Shown here piece by piece: positions 1 through 7,645 of a stretch of DNA of 64,000 bases. The notes beneath the pieces were generated by a model. That model was not told the DNA's origin and did no database searches. It was given only the letters and a program-made list of their open reading frames with translations. The stretch is taken from positions 1,302,001-1,366,000 of the forward strand of contig OY762448.1 of assembly GCA_963665705.1 (NCBI GenBank). The letters are read 5' to 3'. Each line of letters begins with the position of its first letter. The stretch's first letter is position 1. Source of the DNA: Saccharicrinis sp963665705 (GTDB taxonomy: Bacteria > Bacteroidota > Bacteroidia > Bacteroidales > Marinilabiliaceae). The position numbers and the translations under genes were made by a program.

Positions 1-293
1 ATAATTATATGCTTGTAAAAGAGTTTTTTGCAGAATATCTACCTGAGTTTCCTGTTTTACCACTTGAAGCCACGTATTTGATGTGGATTGATTGTTCAGT
101 GTTAAATATGTCTTCAGATGAATTATTGAATAAAATGATTGAAGCTGAAAATATCAGACTGAATGAAGGTATCATTTATGGAAAAGCCGGAGAGGGTTTT
201 ATGCGTTTAAATATTGCCTGTCCTAAAGATACATTGCTTGAAGGTCTTAATAGAACAGAAAAGGCTTTGAAAAAGATTCTTGCAGAAAAGTAA
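1..293 (+). CDS. MalY/PatB-family aminotransferase, C-terminal part (5' end outside window)
   Basis: This is the C-terminal end of a PLP-dependent class I/II aminotransferase of the MalY/PatB (cystathionine beta-lyase-like) type. The visible segment has the family's closing pattern: a strand ending in MWID, then LNEGIIYGKAGEGFMRLNIA, where the Arg binds the substrate carboxylate, then a final helix. The reading frame stays open upstream to the window edge, so the internal ATG at 9 is not the real start and about 300 residues are missing. The PLP lysine is outside the window. It is followed after about 50 bp by a MATE exporter on the same strand. Family placement is fairly sure; whether it is a C-S lyase or a plain aminotransferase cannot be decided. 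Confidence 0.75.
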   Translation, partial: NYMLVKEFFAEYLPEFPVLPLEATYLMWIDCSVLNMSSDELLNKMIEAENIRLNEGIIYGKAGEGFMRLNIACPKDTLLEGLNRTEKALKKILAEK

Positions 294-341
294 TCTTTAT
301 AAAAAATCATATAAAGTAAAAACACAAGGATAAGATAGCCA

Positions 342-1766
342 TTGAAAAAAAGTGATTATTTGCTGTCGCTGATACAAAAAAAGCGACCAATGACATTAAG
401 ACAACAACTGCATTTAGTTGTGCTACTTAGTATACCAACTATTATAGCACAACTATCCTCTATGATCATGCAGTATATTGATGCATCGATGGTTGGAAGT
501 TTAGGAGCGCATGCTTCTGCATCCATCGGAATTGTGATTACTTCTACATGGTTGTTTTGGGGTATTTGCACTACGGTAGCTGCTGGTTTTTCAGTTCAGG
601 TAGCGCATTTAATAGGTGCTGGTGATCGTAAAAATGCCAGGGCTGTTTTACGTCAGTCTATTATGGCAACTTTACTTTTTAGTCTTGTAATGGTGGTTAT
701 TGGTGCATCAATTTCTCATAAATTGCCACAATGGCTTGGAGCAGATGAAACTATTTTGGAAGATGCGTCCAGATACTTCCTGATTTTCATATTATCACTT
801 CCAGCATTACAGTTAAATTTTTTAGCAAGTGGAAGGCTCAGAAGTAGTGGCAATATGCATATTCCGAGTGTTTTAAATGTGCTGATGTGCATTTTAGATG
901 TGATTTTTAACTTTTTTCTCATAGTCCCCTCACGAGACTTACAGTTTTTTGGTTTTGATCTATTTCTTCCCGGAGCTGATTTAGGAGTAGTTGGAGCTGC
1001 ACTGGGAACGGCTTTAGCTTATTTAGTTACTGCTATCATGCTTCTGTGGTATTTGTTTACGAAGGATAAAAACTTACGATTAACCAAAGAAAAAGGTAGT
1101 TTTCGCCCTGAAGCGAGAATCTTAAGGAAAGCGATAAGGATTAGTGTACCTATGACGTTGGAACATTCGGTAATTATGGGAGCTCAAATATTATCAACAG
1201 TCATTGTAGCACCATTAGGTGTAGCTTCAATTGCAGCAAATTCTTTCGCCATTACGGCCGAAAGCTTATGTTATATGCCTGGGTATGGAATAGCTGAAGC
1301 TGCTACAACTTTGGTGGGGCAAAGTTTTGGAGCACGTAAAAAACTACTGGCAAAACGCTTTGCTCATATTACGGTATACCTTGGTATGATTGTAATGACA
1401 TTAATGGGAGCCATTATGTACATCGCTGCTCCTTTAATTATGGGGTTTATGACTCCTGATGCGGAAATATTATCACTAGGAGTTATGGCTCTTAGAATTG
1501 AAGCTTTTGCAGAACCAATGTTTGCTGCATCTATAGTAGCTTATGGTGTTTTTGTCGGTGTAGGTGATACTTTAATTCCCAGCATCATGAATTTTGGAAG
1601 TATATGGCTTATACGTTTAACTCTTGCTGCTATACTTGCTCCAATAATGGGATTGAAAGGCGTTTGGATTGCCATGTGTGTGGAGCTATGTTTCAGAGGT
1701 GTTATTTTTCTTATCAGGCTATATAGGGGACAATGGTTAAGCAAATCATTTGATAGTGATAAATAG
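342..1766 (+). CDS. MATE-family multidrug/Na+ antiporter
   Basis: A 474-residue polytopic membrane protein with about twelve hydrophobic segments arranged as two six-helix halves, the normal length for MATE exporters. Such proteins expel cationic drugs or metabolites across the inner membrane using Na+ or H+ gradients. Family-like features are the N-terminal LLSIPTIIAQLSSMIMQYID segment and, in the second half, the related SVPMTLEHSVIMG, with a GQSFGA motif after helix 7/8. The start is an unusual TTG preceded by AAGGA; the next in-frame ATG (390) would remove a basic N-terminal tail but no membrane segment. It may be co-transcribed with the aminotransferase upstream. Substrate unknown. Confidence 0.88.
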   Translation: MKKSDYLLSLIQKKRPMTLRQQLHLVVLLSIPTIIAQLSSMIMQYIDASMVGSLGAHASASIGIVITSTWLFWGICTTVAAGFSVQVAHLIGAGDRKNARAVLRQSIMATLLFSLVMVVIGASISHKLPQWLGADETILEDASRYFLIFILSLPALQLNFLASGRLRSSGNMHIPSVLNVLMCILDVIFNFFLIVPSRDLQFFGFDLFLPGADLGVVGAALGTALAYLVTAIMLLWYLFTKDKNLRLTKEKGSFRPEARILRKAIRISVPMTLEHSVIMGAQILSTVIVAPLGVASIAANSFAITAESLCYMPGYGIAEAATTLVGQSFGARKKLLAKRFAHITVYLGMIVMTLMGAIMYIAAPLIMGFMTPDAEILSLGVMALRIEAFAEPMFAASIVAYGVFVGVGDTLIPSIMNFGSIWLIRLTLAAILAPIMGLKGVWIAMCVELCFRGVIFLIRLYRGQWLSKSFDSDK

Positions 1767-1847
1767 ATGAAATTCATCAATTGAAGGTATTGAAAAATAA
1801 GAGCAAAATCTCCTATGATCATTAACTTCCTTTTATATATAATGTTT

Positions 1848-1911
1848 CAGTAATTTGGGTAGGAGACTCCGTAATTATGGTATTATTTTAATACATTTTC
1901 TGAAGATCTTT
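1848..1911 (+). promoter_or_regulatory. Tandem operator and promoter ahead of the 2007-6479 gene set
   Basis: Two related 12-mers, CAGTAATTTGGG at 1848 and CCGTAATTATGG at 1869, begin exactly 21 bp apart. The second is a near-palindrome of the form CCnTAATTAnGG. An AGATCTTTA segment begins at 1904, 24 bp after the end of the second site. The same layout and distances occur at 6607-6671 ahead of another CMD gene. Direct repeats 21 bp apart just upstream of a poor -33 region suggest an AraC-type activator site; that assignment is inferred from geometry, and no obvious cognate regulator lies beside the cluster. Confidence 0.55.
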
Positions 1912-2006
1912 ATATAGCGAAATTATATGAATCAAAAGATTAGCTACATGAATGTAGTGTATTGATTGAATAGTAGAAGTTATATCATTCTGAAAAACAG
2001 GAAATA

Positions 2007-2357
2007 ATGAAGATTAAAATAACAATTGATGGTAATGTATTTAAAGCAACTTTAAACGATGGTCATGCAGTAAAAGACTTTGTCTCTTTATTCCCTTTAA
2101 CACTTAATCTAACGGACTATGCCAATACTGAAAAAGTAAGCGATTTAAGTCAACGATTAAGCACAAGTGGGTCTCCGGCTGGATGTTGTGCAAAAGTTGG
2201 TGATATAACCTATTATTCTCCATGGGGAAATTTAGCCATATTTTACAAAAGCTTTGGATATGCAGGCGGACTCATCAAATTAGGTGAAATTGATGGTGAT
2301 ATGAAACTATTTACTGCAAGTTGTGAAAAAGCAGATGCATTATTTGAAACTTTATAA
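2007..2357 (+). CDS. Cyclophilin-like fold protein (cytosolic)
   Basis: A 116-residue protein of the small cyclophilin-like beta-barrel family found in bacteria. The pattern MKIKITIDG-x-F-KATL, then L-x-LTDYANTEKVSDL, then G-D-I-x-YYSPWGNLAIFYKSF and a closing KLGEIDGD is shared with the lipoprotein at 5952. There is no signal peptide, so it should stay in the cytosol. Catalytic residues of true prolyl isomerases are not evident and activity is unproven. An internal CC pair (residues 64-65) is unusual. It is the first gene after the tandem operator, has a fair ribosome site (ACAGGAAATA) and is followed 18 bp later by the exported CMD protein, so it probably heads the operon. Confidence 0.8.
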   Translation: MKIKITIDGNVFKATLNDGHAVKDFVSLFPLTLNLTDYANTEKVSDLSQRLSTSGSPAGCCAKVGDITYYSPWGNLAIFYKSFGYAGGLIKLGEIDGDMKLFTASCEKADALFETL

Positions 2358-2375
2358 ACCTTGCAAGGATCAATT

Positions 2376-3119
2376 ATGAAATTGAACACAATACGTATTA
2401 TAACAATAATAATTGCAATTTTTTGTATATCAGTTCATTCAGAAGCAAAAAATAATAAAGCAAACAATGAAAGATTAGATGCTCAGCAAAAAAGTTTAGT
2501 AGCCATTTCAAGTTATACAGCTCAGGGAAAAATCTCAGAATTAACTGTTGCTTTAAACCAAGGTTTAGATAGCGGCATTTCAATCAACGAAATTAATGAA
2601 GCACTTGTACAACTATATGCGTACTGTGGTTTTCCACGAAGCTTAAATGGTATCAATACATTAAGGAAAGTACTTGATGAAAGAAATGGTAATGGTATTA
2701 CTGATAAGCAAGGTGAAGAGATCAAGATGCATAGTAATGAAGGCGACAGGTATGAAAGAGGAAGAAAAGTGTTAGAAGAACTTACTAAGATGCATCAATC
2801 AAAACCAGCACCGGGTTTTGGTGAGTTTTCACCACGAATTGATGCTTTTTTAAAGGAGCATTTATTTGCCGATATCTTTGAAAGTGATATACTTACTTAC
2901 TATCAAAGAGAATTGGTGACTAATGCAGCATTGGCCAGCATGTCTGGAGTTGAACCCCAGTTAGGTGCACATCTTTTTTTTGGAATGAATGTAGGTTTCA
3001 CCGAAAGTCAGTTGAAAGATATGTTTGATATTATTGAAAAAACAGTCGGCGAAACAGCAGCAAATGAAGGTCGCGAAATATTAAACAATCTTTTAAAAAG
3101 AGTAAACGGAAACAAGTAA
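2376..3119 (+). CDS. Exported carboxymuconolactone decarboxylase (CMD)-family protein
   Basis: A 247-residue protein with an N-terminal Sec signal peptide (MKLNTIRI..., hydrophobic core, cut near SEA-K) followed by two all-helical CMD/AhpD-like repeats. Each repeat ends in a turn resembling YCGFPRSLNGIN or VGFTESQLKDMFD. CMD proteins include gamma-carboxymuconolactone decarboxylase and alkylhydroperoxidase AhpD; this one lacks the AhpD CxxC pair, so thiol peroxidase activity is not supported. I chose the ATG at 2376 over an in-frame TTG 15 bp upstream because AAGGA sits properly in front of it and the signal peptide then starts correctly. A cytosolic paralogue lies at 6707. Confidence 0.82.
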   Translation: MKLNTIRIITIIIAIFCISVHSEAKNNKANNERLDAQQKSLVAISSYTAQGKISELTVALNQGLDSGISINEINEALVQLYAYCGFPRSLNGINTLRKVLDERNGNGITDKQGEEIKMHSNEGDRYERGRKVLEELTKMHQSKPAPGFGEFSPRIDAFLKEHLFADIFESDILTYYQRELVTNAALASMSGVEPQLGAHLFFGMNVGFTESQLKDMFDIIEKTVGETAANEGREILNNLLKRVNGNK

Positions 3120-3131
3120 AAATTATATGTC

Positions 3132-3659
3132 ATGAAGCGATTATTATTAAATAGCATAATAGCATTAACTGTTTTATTAGCATTATATTCTTGTAATCAA
3201 CCAACAGAGAAAACGCAAGATGTAGCAAAGCTTGCTGAAGCCGTTAATGCTATCGATCCCATTTTTACACAGAATCCGGCAAAAGGAGATTTTCTGAATA
3301 AATTCTTTACTGGGAAAGTCGGTGTAAATATGATGTTGAAAAGTGATGAGAATAATGAATATTCTATTGCCAATGTCATTTTCGATCCAAAATCCCGTAC
3401 AAACTGGCATACACATCCTAAGGGTCAGGTGTTATTAGTGCTTGCAGGAGAGGGCTTTTATAAAGCAGAAGGAGAACCTGTACTAAAAATATCAAGAGGT
3501 GATGTGGTTAATATTCCTCCTCATGTAAATCACTGGCATGGAGCTACTGCTAACAGTGAGTTTGTTCATATTGCATTAACAAATTATAAAGATGGACAAA
3601 ATGTGGCTTGGGGGGATAAAGTAACAGATATGCAATATTCATGTGTTTTAACAGAGTAA
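3132..3659 (+). CDS. Cupin-domain lipoprotein
   Basis: A 175-residue lipoprotein whose signal ends in the lipobox LYSC, so it should be anchored in the periplasm or on the surface. It is followed by a single cupin barrel. Cupin motif 1 is NWHTHPKGQVLLVLAGEGFY and motif 2 is GDVVNIPPHVNHWHGA, giving the usual metal-binding histidines. This type of small cupin is often found beside CMD proteins and aldo/keto reductases; its substrate is unknown. The cytosolic cupin at 7646 shares both motifs nearly word for word. It lies 12 bp downstream of the exported CMD gene, so the two are very likely co-transcribed and probably act in the same compartment. Confidence 0.85.
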   Translation: MKRLLLNSIIALTVLLALYSCNQPTEKTQDVAKLAEAVNAIDPIFTQNPAKGDFLNKFFTGKVGVNMMLKSDENNEYSIANVIFDPKSRTNWHTHPKGQVLLVLAGEGFYKAEGEPVLKISRGDVVNIPPHVNHWHGATANSEFVHIALTNYKDGQNVAWGDKVTDMQYSCVLTE

Positions 3660-3719
3660 TTGTTTTGACATGGATTATGTAGTAACTTTTGAAATACATA
3701 TTTCAGGTTAATAATTTAA

Positions 3720-4484
3720 ATGAAAATAGTTTTGGAAGAATCAGGTCTTACTTTGGTAGCATATTTTTCATGGAGCGGCAATACTGCAATGGTTGCAAAT
3801 CAAATTCACAATCAATTAGGAGGTGATATTCTTGAAATTCGTGCAGAAGAGTCTTATTCCATAGTTTATCGTGATGTTGTAAACAGAGCCAGAAAAGAAC
3901 TTCGTGACAATGAAAGGCCAGAGTTAATGGAAGATTTGGATACAATAGCTCCTTATGATACTATTTTTATCGGTTACCCTAATTGGTGCAATACTTTTCC
4001 GGCCCCGGTATTAACTTTTATTATAAATCATGATTTCTCAGGTAAAACCATCGTTCCATTTTGTACCCACGGAGGTGGAGGATTAGGAAATAGTATTAAC
4101 CTGAGTTCGATTAAAATTATAGAATTCAGATTATCATAAAAAGCTGATATACAAGGCAAATTTTGCAGGGCTAGCGAGCTAGCTCGAAAAATTTAACGCA
4201 GTAGATTAGTTTTTTATGGTAAAGCATAATGATTTCGCTTATAAACAGCAATCTTCTTCCTGAAAATTATTCAAAATAGCCCGCTATTCTTTCATAATTT
4301 TCAGTTGAACCTCACTATTTATAGGCGCTCTGAATCCAAAATTTTATGTCGAACTCAGGTTATTAGAGATTTATCTAAATACAGTACTTCTGCTAAGATG
4401 CTTAATGGTTTATCTATAAATGGATCTTTAGTAAGTAGAAAAAATATTGAAGTCAAAGATTGGCTTGATAAAATTTTAAGATGA
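3720..4484 (+). pseudogene. Flavodoxin interrupted by a MITE
   Basis: Residues 1-126 form a flavodoxin with the FMN phosphate loop in FSWSGNT and a later IGYPNWCNTFPAPV. After GGGGLGNSI the frame runs into the inserted element (4098-4361) and stops at 4139. Removing the element plus one copy of the duplicated ATT restores an open frame that continues RDLSKYSTSAKMLNGLSING and ends in VKDWLDKILR with TGA at 4482-4484, exactly what a flavodoxin C-terminus should look like. The intact gene overlapped the next start codon as ATGA, indicating former translational coupling to the acetyltransferase at 4481. A shortened 139-residue product could still be made but would lack the last helix. Confidence 0.9.
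4098..4361 (+). mobile_element. MITE copy 1 (264 bp, non-coding)
   Basis: The ends are perfect 13-bp inverted repeats, AACCTGAGTTCGA and its complement, which extend imperfectly to about 33 bp. The element is flanked on both sides by ATT, a 3-bp target duplication. It holds no gene. Inside are two nested hairpins: GCTAGC-GA-GCTAGC within AAATTTT/AAAATTT arms (4158-4194), and AATAGC-CC-GCTATT within 10-bp TGAAAATTAT arms (4261-4303). A diverged second copy in the opposite orientation lies at 20307-20561. A transposase acting in trans is assumed; the IS family is not identified. Confidence 0.9.
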
Positions 4485-5050
4485 GTAAAAATATTTTTGA
4501 GAGATTGCAAACTGGTGAGGTAGTAGCTTTCAATGATCCTCAATATGCAGAATTAAGTAAGTCCGGAATACGGACAACAGAATTACTCATTAAATATAAT
4601 GCGACTTCAGAACTAATTGAACTTCGCAAAATATGGGGAGAATTATCAGGTACACCTCTAGATGAGACAAGTTACGTTCAAATTCCGGTTATGATTAATC
4701 ATGCAGAATTTGTAAGTGTAGGCAAAAATGTATACATCAATCATGCTTGTACTATGTTGGCATTAGGTACTATTAGCATTGAAGACAATGTATTGATAGG
4801 ACCAAAAGCTAATTTGATTACAGAAGGACATCCCGTTAATTCCAATGAAAGAAGGGCATTAGAAGTAAAACCTGTAATTATTAAAAAGAATGCATGGTTG
4901 GGTGCAGGAGTTACCATTTTACCGGGAGTAACAGTTGGTGAAAATTCTATCGTAGCTGCTGGAGCTGTGGTGAATAAAGATGTTCCTGCAAATACAATTG
5001 TTGCAGGTGTTCCAGCAAAGGTTATCAAGGATATTAACGAATTAAATTAA
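4481..5050 (+). CDS. Maltose/galactoside O-acetyltransferase-like hexapeptide enzyme
   Basis: A 189-residue acetyltransferase of the LacA/Maa/NodL type, which moves acetyl from acetyl-CoA to a sugar hydroxyl. An N-terminal helical cap (FERLQTGEVVAFNDPQYAEL) is followed by a left-handed beta-helix of hexapeptide repeats (residues 75-185) with the signature NHACTMLALGTISIEDNVLIGP and the catalytic His in ITEGHP. It ends in the typical VVNKDVPANTIVAGVPAKVI. Length is normal. Its ATG overlapped the stop of the flavodoxin before the latter was broken, so translation may now depend on independent initiation. Real substrate unknown; in such clusters these enzymes may detoxify small alcohols or glycosides. 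Confidence 0.88.
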   Translation: MSKNIFERLQTGEVVAFNDPQYAELSKSGIRTTELLIKYNATSELIELRKIWGELSGTPLDETSYVQIPVMINHAEFVSVGKNVYINHACTMLALGTISIEDNVLIGPKANLITEGHPVNSNERRALEVKPVIIKKNAWLGAGVTILPGVTVGENSIVAAGAVVNKDVPANTIVAGVPAKVIKDINELN

Positions 5051-5063
5051 AAGAGATTTCCCT

Positions 5064-5930
5064 ATGATTTCAGAAGAAAAATATAAATTATCAAACGGAT
5101 TAGAAATTCCTAAATTAGGATTAGGAACATGGTTTATTAGCGATGATGATGCAGCACAAGCTGTTAAAGATGCTGTGGATTTAGGTTACAGACATATTGA
5201 TACAGCTCAGGCCTATCAAAATGAAAGAGGTGTTGGAGAAGGTATTAGAACCTGTGGCGTTGCCAGAGAAGATTTGTTTGTAACATCAAAATTGGCTGCT
5301 GAGGTTAAATCGTATGATGAAGCTGTTGCTGCAATTGATGGTTCGCTTGCAACAATGGGCTTGGATTATATTGATATGATGATTATTCATAGTCCAAAAC
5401 CATGGATGAAATTTCATGAAGATGATTCATTTGCTGAAGGAAATCGTGAGGCCTGGAAGGCTTTGGAAGAAGCTTATAAAGCGGGTAAATTAAAAGCTAT
5501 TGGTTTATCTAATTTCCAAAAAGAAGATGTAAAAAGTATTCTGGAAACTTGTACCGTTAAGCCAATGGTAAATCAAATTTTGGCTCATATTAGTAATACA
5601 CCAAAAGAACTAATTGAATATTGTAAAGAGCAGGATATTCTTGTTGAAGCATATTCTCCTGTTGCCCACGGCGAATTAATGAAGAATAGAGCTGTTACTG
5701 AAATGGCAGATAAATATGGTGTTTCTGTTCCTCAGTTATCTATACGTTATTGTATTGAGTTAGGACTACTACCTTTACCTAAAACAGCTAATCCTGCTCA
5801 TATGAAAAACAACGCAGACCTGGATTTTGAAATATCCAAAGATGATATGGATGTATTGTATAATATGGAGCAAATTAAAGATTACGGAGAAGCGAGCATG
5901 TTTCCTGTTTACGGAGGAAAGTTGAAATAA
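5064..5930 (+). CDS. Aldo/keto reductase (AKR5-like)
   Basis: A 288-residue NADPH-dependent reductase with a TIM barrel, close in pattern to 2,5-diketo-D-gluconate reductases (DkgA type) that also reduce methylglyoxal and other aldehydes. The full catalytic tetrad is visible: Asp46 and Tyr51 in DTAQAY, Lys76 in VTSK and His109 in IIHSP. The cofactor-binding LPLPKTANPAHMKNN segment is near the C-terminus. It lies 13 bp after the acetyltransferase in the same operon. Linkage with CMD, cupin and flavodoxin genes suggests a role in carbonyl or quinone stress, which is an inference from the neighbours. Confidence 0.9.
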   Translation: MISEEKYKLSNGLEIPKLGLGTWFISDDDAAQAVKDAVDLGYRHIDTAQAYQNERGVGEGIRTCGVAREDLFVTSKLAAEVKSYDEAVAAIDGSLATMGLDYIDMMIIHSPKPWMKFHEDDSFAEGNREAWKALEEAYKAGKLKAIGLSNFQKEDVKSILETCTVKPMVNQILAHISNTPKELIEYCKEQDILVEAYSPVAHGELMKNRAVTEMADKYGVSVPQLSIRYCIELGLLPLPKTANPAHMKNNADLDFEISKDDMDVLYNMEQIKDYGEASMFPVYGGKLK

Positions 5931-5951
5931 ACATTTGGCAATTTTTTAGTT

Positions 5952-6479
5952 ATGCAAAACAGATTGTTTTTAATGTGTGCCTTTGTTTTCTTGATGGTTT
6001 GTGGAGCTTGTTCCGGAGAGAATGAGCATGAAGATGAAATAAATGATATTTCAGGTACTAATGCTACGGAAGAAGAAAGTACCGATGATAATAACGATAC
6101 ATCAGATAATAAGATAACAACAAATAAAATGAATATTACTATAGGAGATAAAGTATTAATAGCCACATTAGTGGACAATTCATCAACAGAAGCTTTAAAA
6201 CAGGCTCTTGCTGAGGCTCCAATTACCATTGATATGAGTGATTATGGTAATATGGAAAAAGTAGGATCTTTCGGAAGAGATTTTCCACGAAATGATGAAT
6301 CTATTACTACAGAGGCAGGAGATCTAATATTATATCAGGGAAGTGCTTTTGTGATTTATTATGCGCCTAATACATGGAGTTTTACCAGACTTGGTAAAAT
6401 TGATAATATTACAGCTTTAGAATTAAAAGAGGTATTAGGAGCGGGCGATGTTACAGTTACATTATCATTGGCTGAATAG
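5952..6479 (+). CDS. Cyclophilin-like lipoprotein
   Basis: A 175-residue lipoprotein (signal ending in CGAC, Cys20) with an acidic low-complexity linker rich in Glu, Asp, Asn and Thr (residues 21-57). A C-terminal cyclophilin-like barrel begins KMNITIGDKVLIATLVDN and continues IDMSDYGNMEKVGSFG and GDLILYQGSAFVIYYAP. It is the exported counterpart of the cytosolic protein at 2007, with matching TIDMSDYGNMEKV and NLTDYANTEKV segments. It lies 21 bp after the aldo/keto reductase and is probably the last gene of the first operon. Enzymatic activity is not established for this family. Confidence 0.82.
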   Translation: MQNRLFLMCAFVFLMVCGACSGENEHEDEINDISGTNATEEESTDDNNDTSDNKITTNKMNITIGDKVLIATLVDNSSTEALKQALAEAPITIDMSDYGNMEKVGSFGRDFPRNDESITTEAGDLILYQGSAFVIYYAPNTWSFTRLGKIDNITALELKEVLGAGDVTVTLSLAE

Positions 6480-6606
6480 CTAAAGAATACTAGAATGTTG
6501 ATTAAATACCGGTATTCAACTTGTATTTAAATCTCCTTTGTAAAGTGTCGGCTTATGAATTGTAAAGTGTTGTTATTTAGTCGTATATATTGGTTTTTGC
6601 AACATT

Positions 6607-6671
6607 CCGTAATTAAGGTAATTCTATCCGTAATTAAGGTAAATTAACCTAAATGTTTATGCAGATCTTTG
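6607..6671 (+). promoter_or_regulatory. Tandem operator and promoter of the 6707 CMD gene
   Basis: Two identical 12-mers CCGTAATTAAGG start at 6607 and 6628, 21 bp apart, inside a longer 16-bp match. A GATCTTTG box, one base off the Bacteroidota -7 element TAnnTTTG, ends at 6671, and AGATCTTT begins 24 bp after the second 12-mer. No good -33 TTTG is present, as expected if an activator bound to the repeats replaces it. The same sites and spacings precede the 2007 operon, so the two units are probably one regulon. Confidence 0.65.
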
Positions 6672-6706
6672 TATTGTAAAAAAAATACAGCATAAAAGTT
6701 TAAATT

Positions 6707-7465
6707 ATGGACCGAATAGAATTAAGCAAAAAGAAATTTGAGGAATTATTTGGTAAGCATGTTGGACCCTTGGCAGAAACGGATCCTGATTTACAAGAGA
6801 TGCTTAATTACTTTATTTTCGGAGAAGTATTTTACCATGGTCAACTATCAGATAAATTAAGAGAGCTAATAACACTGGTTGTATTAACTACAAATCAAAC
6901 ATTAGATCAACTTCAGGCACATGTATTTGCTGCCTTAAACATAGGAGTATCACCTATTGCTATTAAAGAATCTATATATCAATGTGTACCATATTTAGGT
7001 TTTCCTAAAACCTTAAATGCTATACAAGAAGTAAACGAAGTGTTTAAAGCACAAAATATTACACTTCCGGTAGAGAGTCAGAAAACTGTTTCTGAAGACA
7101 CCAGATTTGATGATGGCCTTAAAGTACAAAAAGATATTTTTGGCGATATTATTGATCAAATGCATCAAAATGCTCCAGAAAATCAAATGCACATTCAAAA
7201 TTACTTATCAGCTTTTTGTTTTGGAGATGTTTACACCAGAAAATGCCTTGATTTACAAACACGTGAGTTATTAACCTTATGTATATTGAGTTCTTTAGGA
7301 GGCTGTGAAAGTCAGGTGAAATCGCATGTATTTGGTAATTTAAATGTAGGTAACGATAAAACTACTTTACTTGTTGCGATAACCCATTGTCTGCCTTATA
7401 TGGGATTCCCAAGAACTTTAAATGCAATCGGTTGTATCAATGAAGTAATTCCAGAAAACAAATAG
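6707..7465 (+). CDS. Carboxymuconolactone decarboxylase (CMD)-family protein, cytosolic
   Basis: A 252-residue protein made of two tandem CMD domains. Repeat 1 covers about residues 20-115 and repeat 2 about 140-250. Equivalent motifs are LRELITLVVLTTNQTLDQLQ and TRELLTLCILSSLGGCESQV, each followed by a conserved His (QAHVFAALNIG, KSHVFGNLNVG) and by PYLGFPKTLNAI or PYMGFPRTLNAI. Only repeat 2 has the Cys eight residues before that His. There is no signal peptide, so it is the cytosolic counterpart of the exported protein at 2376. It has its own promoter with the shared tandem operator. Exact substrate unknown. Confidence 0.87.
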   Translation: MDRIELSKKKFEELFGKHVGPLAETDPDLQEMLNYFIFGEVFYHGQLSDKLRELITLVVLTTNQTLDQLQAHVFAALNIGVSPIAIKESIYQCVPYLGFPKTLNAIQEVNEVFKAQNITLPVESQKTVSEDTRFDDGLKVQKDIFGDIIDQMHQNAPENQMHIQNYLSAFCFGDVYTRKCLDLQTRELLTLCILSSLGGCESQVKSHVFGNLNVGNDKTTLLVAITHCLPYMGFPRTLNAIGCINEVIPENK

Positions 7466-7585
7466 TCTTTGTAAGAAAACGCCAAATACTGCGTTACTCT
7501 TGTTTTTGAATCAGTCATTTACATTAGTAAACTCCATAGATTCAAAAACTTTGAAAGCCTTGATTTTACGTTTTCTTATCAAAGA
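7466..7585. repeat. Cloverleaf-like dispersed repeat, copy 1
   Basis: About 120 bp directly after the CMD stop codon can fold into an outer 16-bp stem with one bulge: TCTTTGTAAGAAAACG pairs with the arm at 7569-7585. Inside is a 10-bp hairpin, TTTTTGAATC (7503) with GATTCAAAAA (7539), whose loop contains a small TTTAC/GTAAA stem. Unpaired stretches ACTGCGTTACTC, AGTCATTTAC and GAAAGCCTTG are kept in a second copy at 63582-63700, where stem sequences differ but still pair. It carries no gene. It may act as a terminator or RNA-processing site after the CMD gene, but its nature as a dispersed element is what the sequence supports. Confidence 0.75.
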
Positions 7586-7645
7586 TAACAATGTTTAGCT
7601 TGCTATAAATTAACGATTTACAAATAAAAATAGGAGAAAATAAAA

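Noticed and set aside
2376..3119. AhpD-type alkylhydroperoxidase activity for the CMD proteins
   Set aside because: The CxxC pair needed for thiol peroxidase activity is missing in both CMD proteins.
7466..7585. Cloverleaf-like element as a tRNA or tmRNA gene
   Set aside because: No TTCGA T-loop, no anticodon-arm geometry and no acceptor end; only the general folded shape is similar.
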